A stretch of 64,000 bases of DNA from Hoyosella subflava DQS3-9A1 (GTDB taxonomy: Bacteria; Actinomycetota; Actinomycetes; Mycobacteriales; Mycobacteriaceae). The notes beneath the pieces are model-generated. The model was not told the origin of the DNA. It worked only from the letters and a program-made list of their open reading frames with translations, and did not search any database. The stretch is from assembly GCF_000214175.1 (NCBI RefSeq), contig NC_015564.1, forward strand, positions 3,844,001 to 3,908,000, read 5' to 3'. Every line of letters starts with the position of its first letter. The stretch's first letter is position 1. Below are positions 49,678 to 60,044 of this stretch, in pieces. The translations under genes and the position numbers were made by a program.

Positions 49678-50895
49678 TCAGCTGGCCAAGCGGTACGGCA
49701 GAGCGGCCCGCACTTCGTAGCCACCACCCTCACCGGGGCCCGCCGAAACCCAGCCGCCGTATAGCTGGGCGCGTTCCTTCATCCCGAGCACACCCTGCCC
49801 AGGCGCCTCCGGCTTCGGAAGTATTCCGGCCAGACCACGCCCGTCGTCCGTGATTGTGACTGTCAGTTCGCTCTCCCCCCACGCCAACCGCACCTCAGTC
49901 GTCGCCATGGGGCCCACGTGTTTGAGCACGTTTGTGAGCGATTCCTGCACGATTCGGTATGCGGTGAGTGCCGCGCCCGTGGAGATTTCCCGAGGAGTGC
50001 CGGTGACCCGCAGGGTCGTCGATACGCCGCTGCGGCGGTAATGCTCTAGAAGCGGCGGTATATCGTCAATCCCTGGCGCGCTCGTCAGATCTCGCGAATC
50101 TCCGTCCCGCAGCACAGTGAGCAGGGCACGCATGTCGGTCAACGCTTGTCGTCCCGTGGACGAGATTTGGCTGAGAGCGTCAACCGCTGCGTCCGGATTC
50201 GTCGCTCCCGCATACCGGCCACCGTCTGCTTGCGCGATCACGACCGCCAGCGAGTGAGCCACGATGTCGTGCATTTCTCGGGCAATCCGCGTGCGCTCCT
50301 CAACCGCGGCGAGTTTCATTTCCTGTTCCCGCTCGAGCTCGAGGAGTCTCGCTCGTTCGGTGAGTCCAGCTACTTCATTGATGCGGAAACGGCGGATCAG
50401 TCCGAACGTCCACACCACCGTGATGAGGATGACGGCGAATACGACGTTCACGATTCTCGCCTGCAACGGCGCACCCTCGTAGGTGTTGAGCACGCCCATG
50501 ATGCCCATGCCTAACGCACCGGCCACGATTCCAGCCCGGGCGGCCAGCGTTGAGCCGTACGCAGCAAGCCCATACGCTGCGAAAAGAACGCCAACAGCTG
50601 CGGGCTGCGGTTCTCCGATCAGCGCGAGGCTGGCGTACGCAAATACGGCGACTGTGAAGCCGGAGAGCTCGGGATTGCGGCGCCGCCAGGCGAGAGGCAC
50701 AGTCATACCGAGCGCGAGCACCAGCCCCAGCAGCGAATCTGCGGCGGTGAGCACACCCAACAGCCCGAAGAGTGTCACCGCGACCGCGATACCAATGTCA
50801 ATCCGCATTGCGTTCCGCCGCGACCACGCGAACCAGCGCGACACGAAAGAACCGTCGACGGCCTTTTCAGCAGCCGGAACCGACGGCCCAGCCAT
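49678..50895 (-). CDS. HisKA_3-type membrane sensor kinase
   Basis: 405 residues. Five or six membrane segments in the first ~170 residues (IDIGIAVAVTLFGLLGVL and others) but no large external domain, so the signal is probably sensed within the membrane or by a partner. HisKA_3 motif REMHDIVAHSLAVVI with acceptor His, and the ATPase domain with RIVQESLTNVLKH and DDGRGL. Upstream neighbour fadE25 ends 11 nt away. Confidence 0.93.
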   Translation of the reverse strand: MAGPSVPAAEKAVDGSFVSRWFAWSRRNAMRIDIGIAVAVTLFGLLGVLTAADSLLGLVLALGMTVPLAWRRRNPELSGFTVAVFAYASLALIGEPQPAAVGVLFAAYGLAAYGSTLAARAGIVAGALGMGIMGVLNTYEGAPLQARIVNVVFAVILITVVWTFGLIRRFRINEVAGLTERARLLELEREQEMKLAAVEERTRIAREMHDIVAHSLAVVIAQADGGRYAGATNPDAAVDALSQISSTGRQALTDMRALLTVLRDGDSRDLTSAPGIDDIPPLLEHYRRSGVSTTLRVTGTPREISTGAALTAYRIVQESLTNVLKHVGPMATTEVRLAWGESELTVTITDDGRGLAGILPKPEAPGQGVLGMKERAQLYGGWVSAGPGEGGGYEVRAALPYRLAS

Positions 50896-50906
50896 GCGTG
50901 GTCCTC

Positions 50907-52067
50907 TCAGCGCAGAAGCGAGCGCGCCATAACGAGGCGCTGAATCTGGTTGGTGCCCTCGTAGATCTGAGTGATCTTGGCGTCGCGCATCATGCGCTCG
51001 ACTGGGAAATCACGCGTGTATCCCGCACCGCCGAACAACTGCACCGCATCGGTGGTGACTTCCATTGCCACATCCGAGGCGAAGCATTTCGATGCGCTCG
51101 AGATGAATCCGAGGTTGTGCTCACCACGCTCAGCGCGTGCTGCAGCGTGGTAAACCATCAGACGCGCGGCTTCGAGCTTCATCGCCATATCGGCGAGCAT
51201 AAATTGCACACCCTGGAACGACGAGACCGCTGATCCGAACTGCTTGCGATCCTTGACGTACGCGACTGCCGCGTCTAGCGCACCCTGGGCAATCCCTACC
51301 GCTTGCGCGCCGATCGTGGGTCGTGTGTGATCGAGCGTCTGCAACGCTGTTTTGAATCCAGTGCCGGGCTCACCGATGATGCGGTCGCCAGGGACGCGGC
51401 AGTTCTCGAAGTAGAGCTCCGCTGTCGGGCTGCCCTTGATCCCCAGCTTCTTTTCCTTGGGACCGACAACAAAGCCTTCATCATCCTTATGCACCATGAA
51501 CGCGGAGATGCCACTCGAACCGAGGTCCGCATCGGTGACCGCCATCACGGTGTACCAGGTGGACTGGCCCCCGTTGGTGATCCAGCACTTGCTGCCGTTG
51601 ATGATCCAGTCGTCGCCGTCTTCTTTTGCGCGCGTACGCATCGCAGCCGCATCAGAGCCTGCTTCGCGCTCAGAAAGCGCATACGACGCCATCGCTTCTC
51701 CCGAGGCGAGCGACGGCAAGACTTGCTGCTTCAGTTCATCGGATCCGCTGAGGATCAGGCCCATAGTGCCGAGTTTGTTGACCGCCGGAATCAACGAGGA
51801 CGAGGCACACACGCGCGCAACCTCCTCGATGACGATGCAGGTCGCGACAGAGTCAGCCCCCTGCCCGTCGTACTCTTCCGGCACATGAACCGCGTTGAAA
51901 CCGGATGTTGTCAGTGCCGCAAGCGCCTCCGTTGGAAAGCGTTCGTTCTCGTCGACATCGGCCGCGTGAGGAGCTATCTCCTTTTCGCACAGCGCTCTGA
52001 TCGCCGCACGCAACTCGTTATGCTCGTCGGCGAGCTGAAAGAGATCGAAGTCCGGGTTACCAGCCAT
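50907..52067 (-). CDS. fadE25: acyl-CoA dehydrogenase FadE25
   Basis: 386 residues. Full acyl-CoA dehydrogenase: [26 protein letters not shown], the FAD/substrate segment and the C-terminal signature [23 protein letters not shown] followed by [11 protein letters not shown]. The residue Glu in IYEGTNQ is the catalytic base. AAGGAG lies 8 nt before ATG 52067. Order purK-purE-fadE25 as in mycobacteria. Confidence 0.94.
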   Translation of the reverse strand: MAGNPDFDLFQLADEHNELRAAIRALCEKEIAPHAADVDENERFPTEALAALTTSGFNAVHVPEEYDGQGADSVATCIVIEEVARVCASSSLIPAVNKLGTMGLILSGSDELKQQVLPSLASGEAMASYALSEREAGSDAAAMRTRAKEDGDDWIINGSKCWITNGGQSTWYTVMAVTDADLGSSGISAFMVHKDDEGFVVGPKEKKLGIKGSPTAELYFENCRVPGDRIIGEPGTGFKTALQTLDHTRPTIGAQAVGIAQGALDAAVAYVKDRKQFGSAVSSFQGVQFMLADMAMKLEAARLMVYHAAARAERGEHNLGFISSASKCFASDVAMEVTTDAVQLFGGAGYTRDFPVERMMRDAKITQIYEGTNQIQRLVMARSLLR

Positions 52068-52116
52068 TCCTGCAGCTCCTTGCGGTTGGATACATCACGG
52101 CCGTCTGGCCTGAATC

Positions 52117-52635
52117 CTAGCCCAGCAGCCTCCGCCGCAATGCGTCATCCTTATCCAGCACCATCTTTTCAAGTCCATCCTGGAAGCTGGTCATTTTTTC
52201 CTGCAAGTGCGCGTCTGCCGCAGCGAGGATTCGCACGGCAAGCAGCCCCGCGTTCTTCGCACCGCCGATCGACACCGTCGCGACCGGAACGCCCGCCGGC
52301 ATTTGCACAATCGAGAGCAGCGAATCCATGCCGTCGAGATACTTCAGAGGTACCGGAACTCCAATTACTGGCAGCGGCGTTGCCGACGCAACCATGCCGG
52401 GGAGGTGTGCCGCCCCGCCCGCGCCCGCGATGATCACCTTGATGCCACGTGCAGCCGCAGTCTTCGCGTAATCCAGCATCCGCTGCGGGGTGCGGTGCGC
52501 TGAAACGACCCCCACTTCGAACGGAACCCCGAACTCCGCGAGGGTTTCCGCGGCGGCCTCCATCACCGGCCAGTCGGAATCGCTGCCCATGATCAGACCC
52601 ACCTGCGGACCTGGGACTGTCTGCTGTGCCGTCAC
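52117..52635 (-). CDS. purE: N5-carboxyaminoimidazole ribonucleotide mutase
   Basis: 172 residues, class I Pur[31 protein letters not shown] (CO2/CAIR-binding loop), [15 protein letters not shown]. Converts N5-CAIR from PurK to CAIR in purine synthesis. Starts 2 nt after the purK stop, so co-translated. Confidence 0.96.
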   Translation of the reverse strand: MTAQQTVPGPQVGLIMGSDSDWPVMEAAAETLAEFGVPFEVGVVSAHRTPQRMLDYAKTAAARGIKVIIAGAGGAAHLPGMVASATPLPVIGVPVPLKYLDGMDSLLSIVQMPAGVPVATVSIGGAKNAGLLAVRILAAADAHLQEKMTSFQDGLEKMVLDKDDALRRRLLG

Positions 52636-52637
52636 CG

Positions 52638-53918
52638 TTATTGCTCCTCAAAAATAGCTGTGTGCGAATTCCACCCGTCGTGCCACACACCGTGGGAAAG
52701 CCAGTGCGCGGCGAGTTCTGCGCGGTTACGGACGGTTTCGACGTACTCAGTATCGTCGGGCGACCCTCCGGGGGCACCGAGAACGTTCACATGGCCCAGT
52801 TTCCGGCCCGCCCTCTCTCCCTTCCCGTAGAGGTGCACCTTCGCGTCTGGCATTCGCGCGCACAGATGGTGGACGCGCTCATCCATGCTGATCGCTGGAG
52901 GCGCCGCGGCGCCGAGCACATTCGCCATCACGGTCACCGGCGCGGTCGGACTCGTGTCCCCGAGCGGATAGTCGAGCACAGCGCGGAGGTGCTGCTCGAA
53001 CTGCGAGGTTCGCGCCCCGTCCATGGTCCAGTGGCCCGAATTGTGTGGGCGCATCGCAAGTTCATTCACGAGGATCCTGCCATCACGCGTCTCGAAAAGT
53101 TCGACGGCGAGGCATCCGGTGACACCCAATTCTTCTGCAATTCTCAGGGCGAGTTGCTGCGCTTCCGACGCGCGGGCTGTGGGCAGCTCAGGTGCGGGGG
53201 CGATCACCACCGCGCACACACCGTTGCGCTGAACCGTTTCGACAACCGGCCAGGTAGCGCCCTGTCCGAAGGGCGAATGCGCGACCATCGCGGAGAGTTC
53301 GCGCCGCATGTCCACTTTTTCCTCGACTAGCAGAGACACGCCGGCGGCGAGCTGATCTGAGACGACCTTTCCCGCTTCTTCCGCCGTTTCGGCTATCCAG
53401 ACGCCCTTGCCGTCGTAACCACCGCGTGTGGCTTTGATGACAACGGGGAACCCGTGTTCCGCACCGAACGCGGTCACGTCCGCAACCGAATCCACCGCCG
53501 CAAACGGCGGTACGGGAGCACCGATACTCGCTAGTCTTTGCCGCATTACCAGCTTGTCCTGGGCGTGGATCAGCGCGGATGGCGGGGGCTGGACGTTCAC
53601 CCCTTCACCAATGAGTGTTACCAGGTGGCCCGGCGGCACGTGTTCATGGTCAAACGTCAGGACGGTCGCCCCATCTGCAGCTTTACGCAGAGCTTCGAGC
53701 TCGTCGTGACGGCCAAGGACGACGTCACGGCATACGAGTGCGGCCGACTCCTCTGGTGACGCGGCGAGGACGCGCAACGACTGACCGAGGGCGATCGCCG
53801 CCTGGTGGGTCATTCGTGCAAGCTGTCCGCCTCCGACCATCAGTACGGTTGGAAGCTGGGAACTCTGACGCTGGTAGGCGATATCAGCACGCGGCTGGCT
53901 GAACTGGTCTGTTACCAC
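52638..53918 (-). CDS. purK: N5-carboxyaminoimidazole ribonucleotide synthase
   Basis: 426 residues, ATP-grasp enzyme. [66 protein letters not shown] and [20 protein letters not shown]-dependent carboxylation of AIR; feeds PurE. Divergent from the GtrA-type gene across 100 nt. Confidence 0.96.
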   Translation of the reverse strand: MVTDQFSQPRADIAYQRQSSQLPTVLMVGGGQLARMTHQAAIALGQSLRVLAASPEESAALVCRDVVLGRHDELEALRKAADGATVLTFDHEHVPPGHLVTLIGEGVNVQPPPSALIHAQDKLVMRQRLASIGAPVPPFAAVDSVADVTAFGAEHGFPVVIKATRGGYDGKGVWIAETAEEAGKVVSDQLAAGVSLLVEEKVDMRRELSAMVAHSPFGQGATWPVVETVQRNGVCAVVIAPAPELPTARASEAQQLALRIAEELGVTGCLAVELFETRDGRILVNELAMRPHNSGHWTMDGARTSQFEQHLRAVLDYPLGDTSPTAPVTVMANVLGAAAPPAISMDERVHHLCARMPDAKVHLYGKGERAGRKLGHVNVLGAPGGSPDDTEYVETVRNRAELAAHWLSHGVWHDGWNSHTAIFEEQ

Positions 53919-54018
53919 GATTGTCCATGGTGACAGAAGAGCCGCGGTGAGAGTAATTCCGTGACGTCACACACCGAACCGGGCTAGCCCGCGAGGTCAT
54001 TCAGTAGACTGCGATCTT

Positions 54019-54576
54019 GTGTCCCTGGCAGACGTCGTCATCTCGCGAATTCCGCACCCTTTTCGGGGTTTCGCAATTCAGCACCGCGAATTCATCAAGT
54101 TCGCGATCGTCGGCGGGACGACATTTATATTCGACATGGCGATCTTCTACACCCTCAAGTTAACGATCCTCGCCGACAACCCAGTCACCGCGAAGATCAT
54201 CGCAGGTGTGATGGCGGTCATCTTGTCGTACGTACTCAATCGCGAGTGGTCGTTCAAGAACCGCGGCGGGCGCGAGCGGCACCACGAAGCTTTCCTCTTC
54301 TTCGTGGTCAGCGGCATCGGCGTCGTGATCGCGTTCATCCCGCTGTGGGTCTCGTCCTACGTCCTCGAACTCAGGGTGCCCAACGTCTCCCTGGCGACCG
54401 AAAACATCGCGGATTTCATAAGTGCATACTTGATCGGAAATATCCTCCAGATGCTGTTCCGTTTCTGGGCGATGCGTAGGTACGTTTTTCCCGACGAATT
54501 CGTCGCCACCGCTGGATCCGCAGTTATTCTGCCCACGCCGGAAGATTTGTTCGAGGAGGAGCTGGGCCACGCTTAG
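54019..54576 (+). CDS. GtrA-family membrane protein
   Basis: 185 residues, four predicted membrane helices; starts with KFAIVGGTTFIFDMAIFY, the GtrA/DPMS signature near the N-terminus. Such proteins take part in moving polyprenyl-linked sugars across the membrane. In mycobacteria Rv3277 has this position. GTG 54019. Its stop overlaps that of the convergent kinase by 3 nt. Confidence 0.88.
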   Translation: MSLADVVISRIPHPFRGFAIQHREFIKFAIVGGTTFIFDMAIFYTLKLTILADNPVTAKIIAGVMAVILSYVLNREWSFKNRGGRERHHEAFLFFVVSGIGVVIAFIPLWVSSYVLELRVPNVSLATENIADFISAYLIGNILQMLFRFWAMRRYVFPDEFVATAGSAVILPTPEDLFEEELGHA

Positions 54577-55892
54577 CGAGGTTCGCCGCCCGTGCTGTGA
54601 ACCACCCTCTCGCGACGTTGCTCAGCTCCGGATTCGACAAAAAGGGCAAATACGGCCGGCTTGCGCTGTTGCAGTTCCATGCGGCCACCGTCGGCTTCAA
54701 CCAGCGCACGGGCAAGGGCGAGCCCAACGCCGGATGAACCGCCTCCGGAGAATCCTCTTTCGAAAATACGGGGGGCAATGTCATCGGGGATTCCCTGCCC
54801 TTCATCGGCAACCTCGACGACCACCATCTCGCGACGGTCCCCGGACGACCGCACATTGCGGACGCGGATCGTGCATGTGCCCGCCCCGTACCTGAGGGAG
54901 TTGTCGATCAGCACCGAGACTGCCTCGCGCAGCCGTGATGCGGTAGCCCTCGCCGTGACACCTGGGCTGCCCTCGAGGGTGACGCGGCGGCGTTCTTTCC
55001 GAAACGGTGCGGACCAATCCGACACGAGCTTGCCGAGTTCCTCAACCACCTCAAGGGGCGCTGAATCGTCGAGACTGTGGTCTCGCGACGCCCGGACGAG
55101 ATCGTCCACCGCCTGCGAGAGCCGGTCGACCTGTCCCAGCGCCTCGGTTGCTTCCGCGACGACGTACGAGTCGTGGTGCTCAGCGAGTTCATCTAGGCGC
55201 AGGCGGATCGCGGTCAGACGGCTGCGGAGCTGGTGGGACACATCACCAACGAGCGTGCGCTCGCGCTGGAGCCGTTCCGCTATTTCGACGCTGGCCGCAT
55301 CCAGCACCTCCGAGACCCTGTCGAGCTCGGGGATGCCGTGGCGGCGGGGGTCTGGACGGAAGTCACCTGCACCAAGTCGCGCGGCGCGGGCCGCGACGTC
55401 ACTGAGCGGGTCAGACAGCCTGCGGGCAGTCAGTTGGGCCACTACAGACCCGGCACCGATCGACAGAATGAGCAGACCCCCGACGACCGCGATAGCCTGC
55501 CATTGCGCAGCCCGCATCTCGTCCGGCGGGATTTCCAGGCGAAGCGAGCCCGACACCCCCAGAGACAGCGACTCGACGATCGCCTGCTCCACAAATTGTT
55601 CACCCACGGAAGCGCGTGAGGCGCTGTCCAACGGCGTTGGATAAATGACCTCGAGCCTGCCGCCAGGTGGCACCACCAGTCGTAGCGGCTCCGTGTCGAG
55701 CCGACCCTGGATCAGGCCCTCTTGCCCCTGCTGGCTGAGCACCTCTGTTGCCATCTGGTCGAGACGGACCTTCATGTCCTCTCGGGTGAACTCTTCGACG
55801 ATCCGCCATGCGCTGAGCAACAAGGGCACTCCGAGGAGCATCGCCACTACAACGACCACCGCGACAGTGGAGAGCAAAATGCGGCGATTCAC
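54573..55892 (-). CDS. OmpR-partner sensor histidine kinase
   Basis: 439 residues. N-terminal membrane segment (LLSTVAVVVVVAMLLGVPLLL) and a second (QWQAIAVVGGLLILSIGAGSVVAQL) enclosing a ~110-residue external loop; HAMP; HisKA with VGDVSHQLRSRLTAIRLRL (acceptor His); ATPase N-box LIDNSLRYGAGTC, GGSSGVGLALARAL. His is followed by Gln rather than Glu. Located 18 nt downstream of its response regulator. Confidence 0.92.
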   Translation of the reverse strand: MNRRILLSTVAVVVVVAMLLGVPLLLSAWRIVEEFTREDMKVRLDQMATEVLSQQGQEGLIQGRLDTEPLRLVVPPGGRLEVIYPTPLDSASRASVGEQFVEQAIVESLSLGVSGSLRLEIPPDEMRAAQWQAIAVVGGLLILSIGAGSVVAQLTARRLSDPLSDVAARAARLGAGDFRPDPRRHGIPELDRVSEVLDAASVEIAERLQRERTLVGDVSHQLRSRLTAIRLRLDELAEHHDSYVVAEATEALGQVDRLSQAVDDLVRASRDHSLDDSAPLEVVEELGKLVSDWSAPFRKERRRVTLEGSPGVTARATASRLREAVSVLIDNSLRYGAGTCTIRVRNVRSSGDRREMVVVEVADEGQGIPDDIAPRIFERGFSGGGSSGVGLALARALVEADGGRMELQQRKPAVFALFVESGAEQRRERVVHSTGGEPR

Positions 55893-55910
55893 TGGTCTTC
55901 CGCCTGCTGG

Positions 55911-56594
55911 CTAGTCAGCATTGAACCGGAATCCGACACCACGGACGGTCGAAATCCGGCGGCCCAGTTCCCGGCCTTCATCACCGATCTTCCGGCGCAG
56001 CCACGACATGTGCATGTCGAGCGTCTTGGAGCCCCGGAGGTCGACGTCTCCCCAGACTTCCCGCTGAATCTGATCCCGGGAGACGACCTCACCTGCGTGT
56101 TCCATCAGGAGTTTCAGCAACTCGTATTCTTTGTTTGCCAGGGAGAGCTCTTTCCCCTCGAGCAGGACACGGCGTGCGGGCTTATCGAGTAGCAGACCAC
56201 CGATCTCGATGGACGCTTCATCACTGGCCCCGCCATGCCTGCGCAGCAATGCGCGGACTCGCGCGAGGAGCTCAGCGAGCCGGAATGGCTTGCCCACGTA
56301 GTCGTCGGCACCCGCATCGAGGCCCACAACAAAGTCCACCTCGTCCGTGCGCGCGGTAAGCATCAACACCGGCACATCGAGCTTGTTCGACCTGATCTGC
56401 CGGCAAACCTCAAGGCCATCCATTCCCGGGAGGCCAAGGTCCAGCAACAGCAGGTCCCAGGTACCTGTCAGCACCTGTTCCAGCGCATCGTCGCCGTTGG
56501 GGGCGATACGCACCTCGTAGCCTTCGCGTTCAAGCGCCCTGGACAGCGGCGCGGCGATTGCTTCGTCATCTTCGGCGAGCAGCACGGATCTCAC
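55911..56594 (-). CDS. OmpR-family response regulator
   Basis: 227 residues from GTG 56594 (VRSVLLAEDDEAIAAP); the open frame upstream to 56759 overlaps nothing essential but has no family similarity. Receiver with LLDLGLPGMDGLEV, KPFRLAEL, winged-helix output ending STVRGVGFRFNAD. Pair with the kinase downstream; regulon unknown. Part of a minus-strand run with birA and the PH-domain gene. Confidence 0.92.
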   Translation of the reverse strand: MRSVLLAEDDEAIAAPLSRALEREGYEVRIAPNGDDALEQVLTGTWDLLLLDLGLPGMDGLEVCRQIRSNKLDVPVLMLTARTDEVDFVVGLDAGADDYVGKPFRLAELLARVRALLRRHGGASDEASIEIGGLLLDKPARRVLLEGKELSLANKEYELLKLLMEHAGEVVSRDQIQREVWGDVDLRGSKTLDMHMSWLRRKIGDEGRELGRRISTVRGVGFRFNAD

Positions 56595-56640
56595 GAACAC
56601 CAGGTTAGAGTTTCTGCGCGGATTCAGCGCGTTACGTGGC

Positions 56641-57198
56641 CTACTTGGCTTTGAGTAGTCCAAAGAAACGTCGCCCCTTAGGGGCCGTTCCAGCACCAAA
56701 AATATGTTCGTACAGCACGGCGTGTGCGTCACGGACGGCAGGCAGGTGCGCGAACTCAAACGGTGGCTCGCCGACTGGTGAGATGATCAGTGTCCCTGTT
56801 TTCGCCAGACGATCCGTAAACCCGCAGCGGAATCGCACGCCCGCCACACGCTGCAGCGGAATATCGAATCCGCGTCTGGACAGCAGGCCTTCACGCACCG
56901 CGATCCGGTGGTCAGTGATTATCAGCACCGTTCGCCACCAGCTGACGTACGGCCGGAAAAACTTGGTGATCACGGTGAGCAGCCACACGAAAACCACGAA
57001 CAGGATCGCTATGCCCCGGATGCCTGAGGGGGCACTCACTTCGATCAGCCCGATCAAGGCACCCGCGATCGCAGTCGCAGCGATCATCCACGCAGCGGGC
57101 CCGAGCAGCATCTTCCAATGCGGGTGCCGCTGCATCAGCACGAGTTCTTCTCGTGCTGGAGATCGTCCCCCACGGAAGGGGCCACCCAGAAAAGACAT
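56641..57198 (-). CDS. PH-domain membrane protein (Rv3278c-like)
   Basis: 185 residues. Two membrane helices (KMLLGPAAWMIAATAIAGALI, IRGIAILFVVFVWLLTVI) and a bacterial PH domain with DHRIAVREGLLSRRGFDIPLQRVAGV, typical of bPH2/YdbT-type membrane proteins. Next to birA, 17 nt upstream stop spacing. Role unknown, perhaps membrane stress. Confidence 0.88.
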   Translation of the reverse strand: MSFLGGPFRGGRSPAREELVLMQRHPHWKMLLGPAAWMIAATAIAGALIGLIEVSAPSGIRGIAILFVVFVWLLTVITKFFRPYVSWWRTVLIITDHRIAVREGLLSRRGFDIPLQRVAGVRFRCGFTDRLAKTGTLIISPVGEPPFEFAHLPAVRDAHAVLYEHIFGAGTAPKGRRFFGLLKAK

Positions 57199-57215
57199 TC
57201 TCCTATTTTGCGTCG

Positions 57216-58046
57216 CTATTCAGCTGCACGCACATGAGTCACGTCACCAGCTGATACCGAAACAACCTCGCCGCCAGAATCGGGGCGCACTACCAGGCGG
57301 CCAGATGCGTCGATGCGCTCGGCACGGCCATACAGCGACTCGTCACCTGGCAACGACACTCGGACCTGCTGACCGAGCGTGACACACCACGTCACGTACT
57401 CCGCGGCGACTTCTGGGTCGCGCCCGCCCAAAGCCATCCAGTTGTCGAGCCGTGTAGCGAGTTCCTTCAGGGCGGCGGCAGCAAGCACGTTGCGGTCGAC
57501 GCTGGGCGCGCCCTCGATCATCAGTGACGTCGCGGTGGGTACGGGAAGTTCGTTCTCGGCCAAACAGACGTTGATACCGAACCCCACTACTACCCCTAAA
57601 GTGCCTGGCTGAGAGGCAACTTCTGCGAGAATCCCGGCAATCTTGCGCTCGCCTACCAAGATGTCGTTCGGCCACTTCAGCCTCGCATCGACACCTGCTG
57701 CCTCACGCAGTGCGCGCGCAACCGCAACGCCGGTGAGCAGCGGAATCCATCCGAGCCGCGCGGGTTCTACGCCGACCGGCCGGAAAAGCACCGACATGAT
57801 GAGGCCCGAGCCCGGTCTGGTAACCCAGGTACGGTCGTGCCGGCCCCGCCCGGCAGTCTGCTGTTCAGCAAGGAGAACCGCGCGGTCCGTCCCGTTCGCC
57901 GCCTGCACGAGGAGGTCCGCGTTCGTCGAGCCAGTCTCGGAAACGACGTCGATTGTCCGCCAGAAGTCCGACGCTTTACTGCACTCAGATTCGAGTTGGG
58001 AGCGGATATCTTGTGCGCTGAGAGGGCCGGATTGCGCGTGTGCCAT
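57216..58046 (-). CDS. birA: biotin-protein ligase (group I, no DNA-binding domain)
   Basis: 276 residues. Biotin-binding [17 protein letters not shown], catalytic [26 protein letters not shown]. The N-terminal helix-turn-helix of bifunctional BirA is absent, so this one only modifies carboxylases. Expected substrates in this window: AccA3 and the TB7.3-like protein. Divergent from accD5 across 81 nt. Confidence 0.94.
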   Translation of the reverse strand: MAHAQSGPLSAQDIRSQLESECSKASDFWRTIDVVSETGSTNADLLVQAANGTDRAVLLAEQQTAGRGRHDRTWVTRPGSGLIMSVLFRPVGVEPARLGWIPLLTGVAVARALREAAGVDARLKWPNDILVGERKIAGILAEVASQPGTLGVVVGFGINVCLAENELPVPTATSLMIEGAPSVDRNVLAAAALKELATRLDNWMALGGRDPEVAAEYVTWCVTLGQQVRVSLPGDESLYGRAERIDASGRLVVRPDSGGEVVSVSAGDVTHVRAAE

Positions 58047-58127
58047 GGCCTCACACTACGACGGGGCCTGGCGTGTAATGGGTACTCGGTCACATCTTTC
58101 TGGGAGTTTCTCGATACACTCGCGCCC

Positions 58128-59807
58128 ATGACCAGTGTGACCGAGCCAGAGCAGACCTCGCCGGAAGCGCCAGAAGCAACGCCGGGCGGGAACAGCGAAG
58201 CCGCAGAGACAATCGACATCCACACCACAGCGGGAAAGCTTGCTGACCTTCGGCGGCGCCTCGAGGAGTCGCGGCACCCGGTAGGTGAAGCTGCGGTCGC
58301 GAAAGTCCACGACAAGGGGAAACTCACCGCCCGCGAGCGGATCGAGCAACTTCTCGACGACGGGTCCTTCGTCGAACTCGACGCCCTCGCGCGGCACCGC
58401 TCCACGAACTTTGGGCTGGCCGACAATCGTCCGCTCGGCGACGGGGTCGTCACCGGTTACGGCACAATCGACGGGCGTGAGGTGTGCGTCTTCAGCCAGG
58501 ACGTCACCGTCTTCGGCGGCAGTCTCGGCGAAGTCTACGGCGAGAAGATCGTCAAGGTCATGGACCTCGCCATCAAGACGGGACGTCCCCTGATCGGAAT
58601 CAACGAGGGCGCGGGCGCGCGCATCCAGGAAGGCGTTGTATCGCTCGGCCTGTACGGCGAGATCTTCCACCGGAACGTTCGTGCCTCGGGCGTCATTCCC
58701 CAGATTTCCCTCATCATGGGGCCCGCCGCGGGCGGACACGTGTATTCCCCTGCCCTCACCGACTTTGTCGTCATGGTGGACCAGAAGTCCCAGATGTTCG
58801 TGACCGGGCCGGACGTCATCAAGACGGTCACCGGCGAAGAGGTCACGATGGAGGAACTGGGTGGCGCACACACGCACATGGTCAAGTCCGGTGTCGCGCA
58901 CTACGTCGCGAATAGCGAAGACGACGCGCTTGACTACGTCAAAGAACTACTCAGCTTCCTGCCCAGCAACAATCGGGGCGAGGCGCCGCGCTTCCCGTCG
59001 CCAGCCCCGCTGCACGGCAGCGCGGAAGAGTCCCTGACTGCTGATGATCTCGAACTCGACACAATCATCCCCGATTCACCTAACCAGCCGTATGACATGC
59101 ATGAAGTCATCAGGCGAATCGTCGACGACAGCGAGTTCCTCGAGGTACAAGCGCAGCGCGCCATGAACATTCTCTGCGGGTTCGCGCGCGTCGAGGGCCG
59201 CAGCGTGGGAATCGTCGCAAATCAGCCCACCCAGTTCGCGGGCACGCTCGACATTGCTGCGTCGGAAAAGGCAGCGCGGTTCGTCCGCACCTGTGATGCG
59301 TTCAACGTGCCAATCCTCACCCTTGTTGATGTGCCGGGCTTTCTCCCCGGAACGGACCAGGAGTTCAACGGCATCATTCGGCGAGGAGCGAAGCTCCTCT
59401 ATGCCTACGGTGAGGCCACAGTCGGCAAGATCACCATCATCACCCGCAAGGCATACGGTGGGGCCTATGACGTGATGGGCTCCAAGCACATGGGCGCCGA
59501 CGTGAACCTTGCCTGGCCGACGGCACAGATCGCCGTGATGGGCGCGTCCGGCGCGGTCGGGTTTGTGTACCGGCGCCGTCTGCTCGAGGCCGCCAAGAAC
59601 GGGGAAGACGTCGACGCGCTGCGGCTGCAGTTGCAGCAGGAGTACGAGGACACTCTCGTCAACCCCTACATGGCTGCGGAGCGCGGGTACCTCGATGCGG
59701 TGATTCCGCCGTCGCACACACGCTGGCAGGTTGCCACTGCGCTGCGACTGCTGGAACGGAAGGTCGTCAACGTTCCACCGAAGAAGCATGGGAATATTCC
59801 ACTGTGA
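58128..59807 (+). CDS. accD5: acyl-CoA carboxylase beta subunit AccD5
   Basis: 559 residues from ATG 58128; an open frame runs further upstream to 57837 but overlaps birA. Carboxyltransferase: [76 protein letters not shown]-like [19 protein letters not shown] and [19 protein letters not shown]. Carboxylates propionyl- and other acyl-CoAs for methyl-branched and mycolic-type lipids. accE5 overlaps its end. Confidence 0.96.
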   Translation: MTSVTEPEQTSPEAPEATPGGNSEAAETIDIHTTAGKLADLRRRLEESRHPVGEAAVAKVHDKGKLTARERIEQLLDDGSFVELDALARHRSTNFGLADNRPLGDGVVTGYGTIDGREVCVFSQDVTVFGGSLGEVYGEKIVKVMDLAIKTGRPLIGINEGAGARIQEGVVSLGLYGEIFHRNVRASGVIPQISLIMGPAAGGHVYSPALTDFVVMVDQKSQMFVTGPDVIKTVTGEEVTMEELGGAHTHMVKSGVAHYVANSEDDALDYVKELLSFLPSNNRGEAPRFPSPAPLHGSAEESLTADDLELDTIIPDSPNQPYDMHEVIRRIVDDSEFLEVQAQRAMNILCGFARVEGRSVGIVANQPTQFAGTLDIAASEKAARFVRTCDAFNVPILTLVDVPGFLPGTDQEFNGIIRRGAKLLYAYGEATVGKITIITRKAYGGAYDVMGSKHMGADVNLAWPTAQIAVMGASGAVGFVYRRRLLEAAKNGEDVDALRLQLQQEYEDTLVNPYMAAERGYLDAVIPPSHTRWQVATALRLLERKVVNVPPKKHGNIPL

Positions 59808-60040
59808 GCGAGTCAGACCCAACACCAGCCCCCACCTTTCTCCAGGTAGAGCGCGGAAGCGTCACGGATGAGGAACTTGCCGCGCTCGTCGCCGTCTTCG
59901 CCGGTGCTGCCGCGGCGGCTTCTGCGAATCCAGCCCCAGATCCGCGACCGCGGGAGATGTGGGGAAACGTTGTCGACAACTTGCGCCACCAGCCGCCCCT
60001 CCCGCCGGGCGCGTTCGTCAACCAGCGGTACTGGCAGTAA
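59804..60040 (+). CDS. accE5: acyl-CoA carboxylase epsilon subunit
   Basis: 78 residues with [21 protein letters not shown], the epsilon-subunit core (RG-x-TDEE-x-AAL). The tail contains PREMWGNVV. Much shorter than M. tuberculosis AccE5 (177 residues), lacking its long N-terminal extension. Activates AccA3-AccD5. GTG 59804 overlaps the accD5 stop by 4 nt. Confidence 0.88.
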   Translation: MSESDPTPAPTFLQVERGSVTDEELAALVAVFAGAAAAASANPAPDPRPREMWGNVVDNLRHQPPLPPGAFVNQRYWQ

Positions 60041-60044
60041 AAGC

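Noticed and set aside
57837-58127. N-terminal extension of AccD5
   Set aside because: Would overlap birA by about 200 nt; ATG 58128 matches family length and is preceded by the divergent promoter gap.
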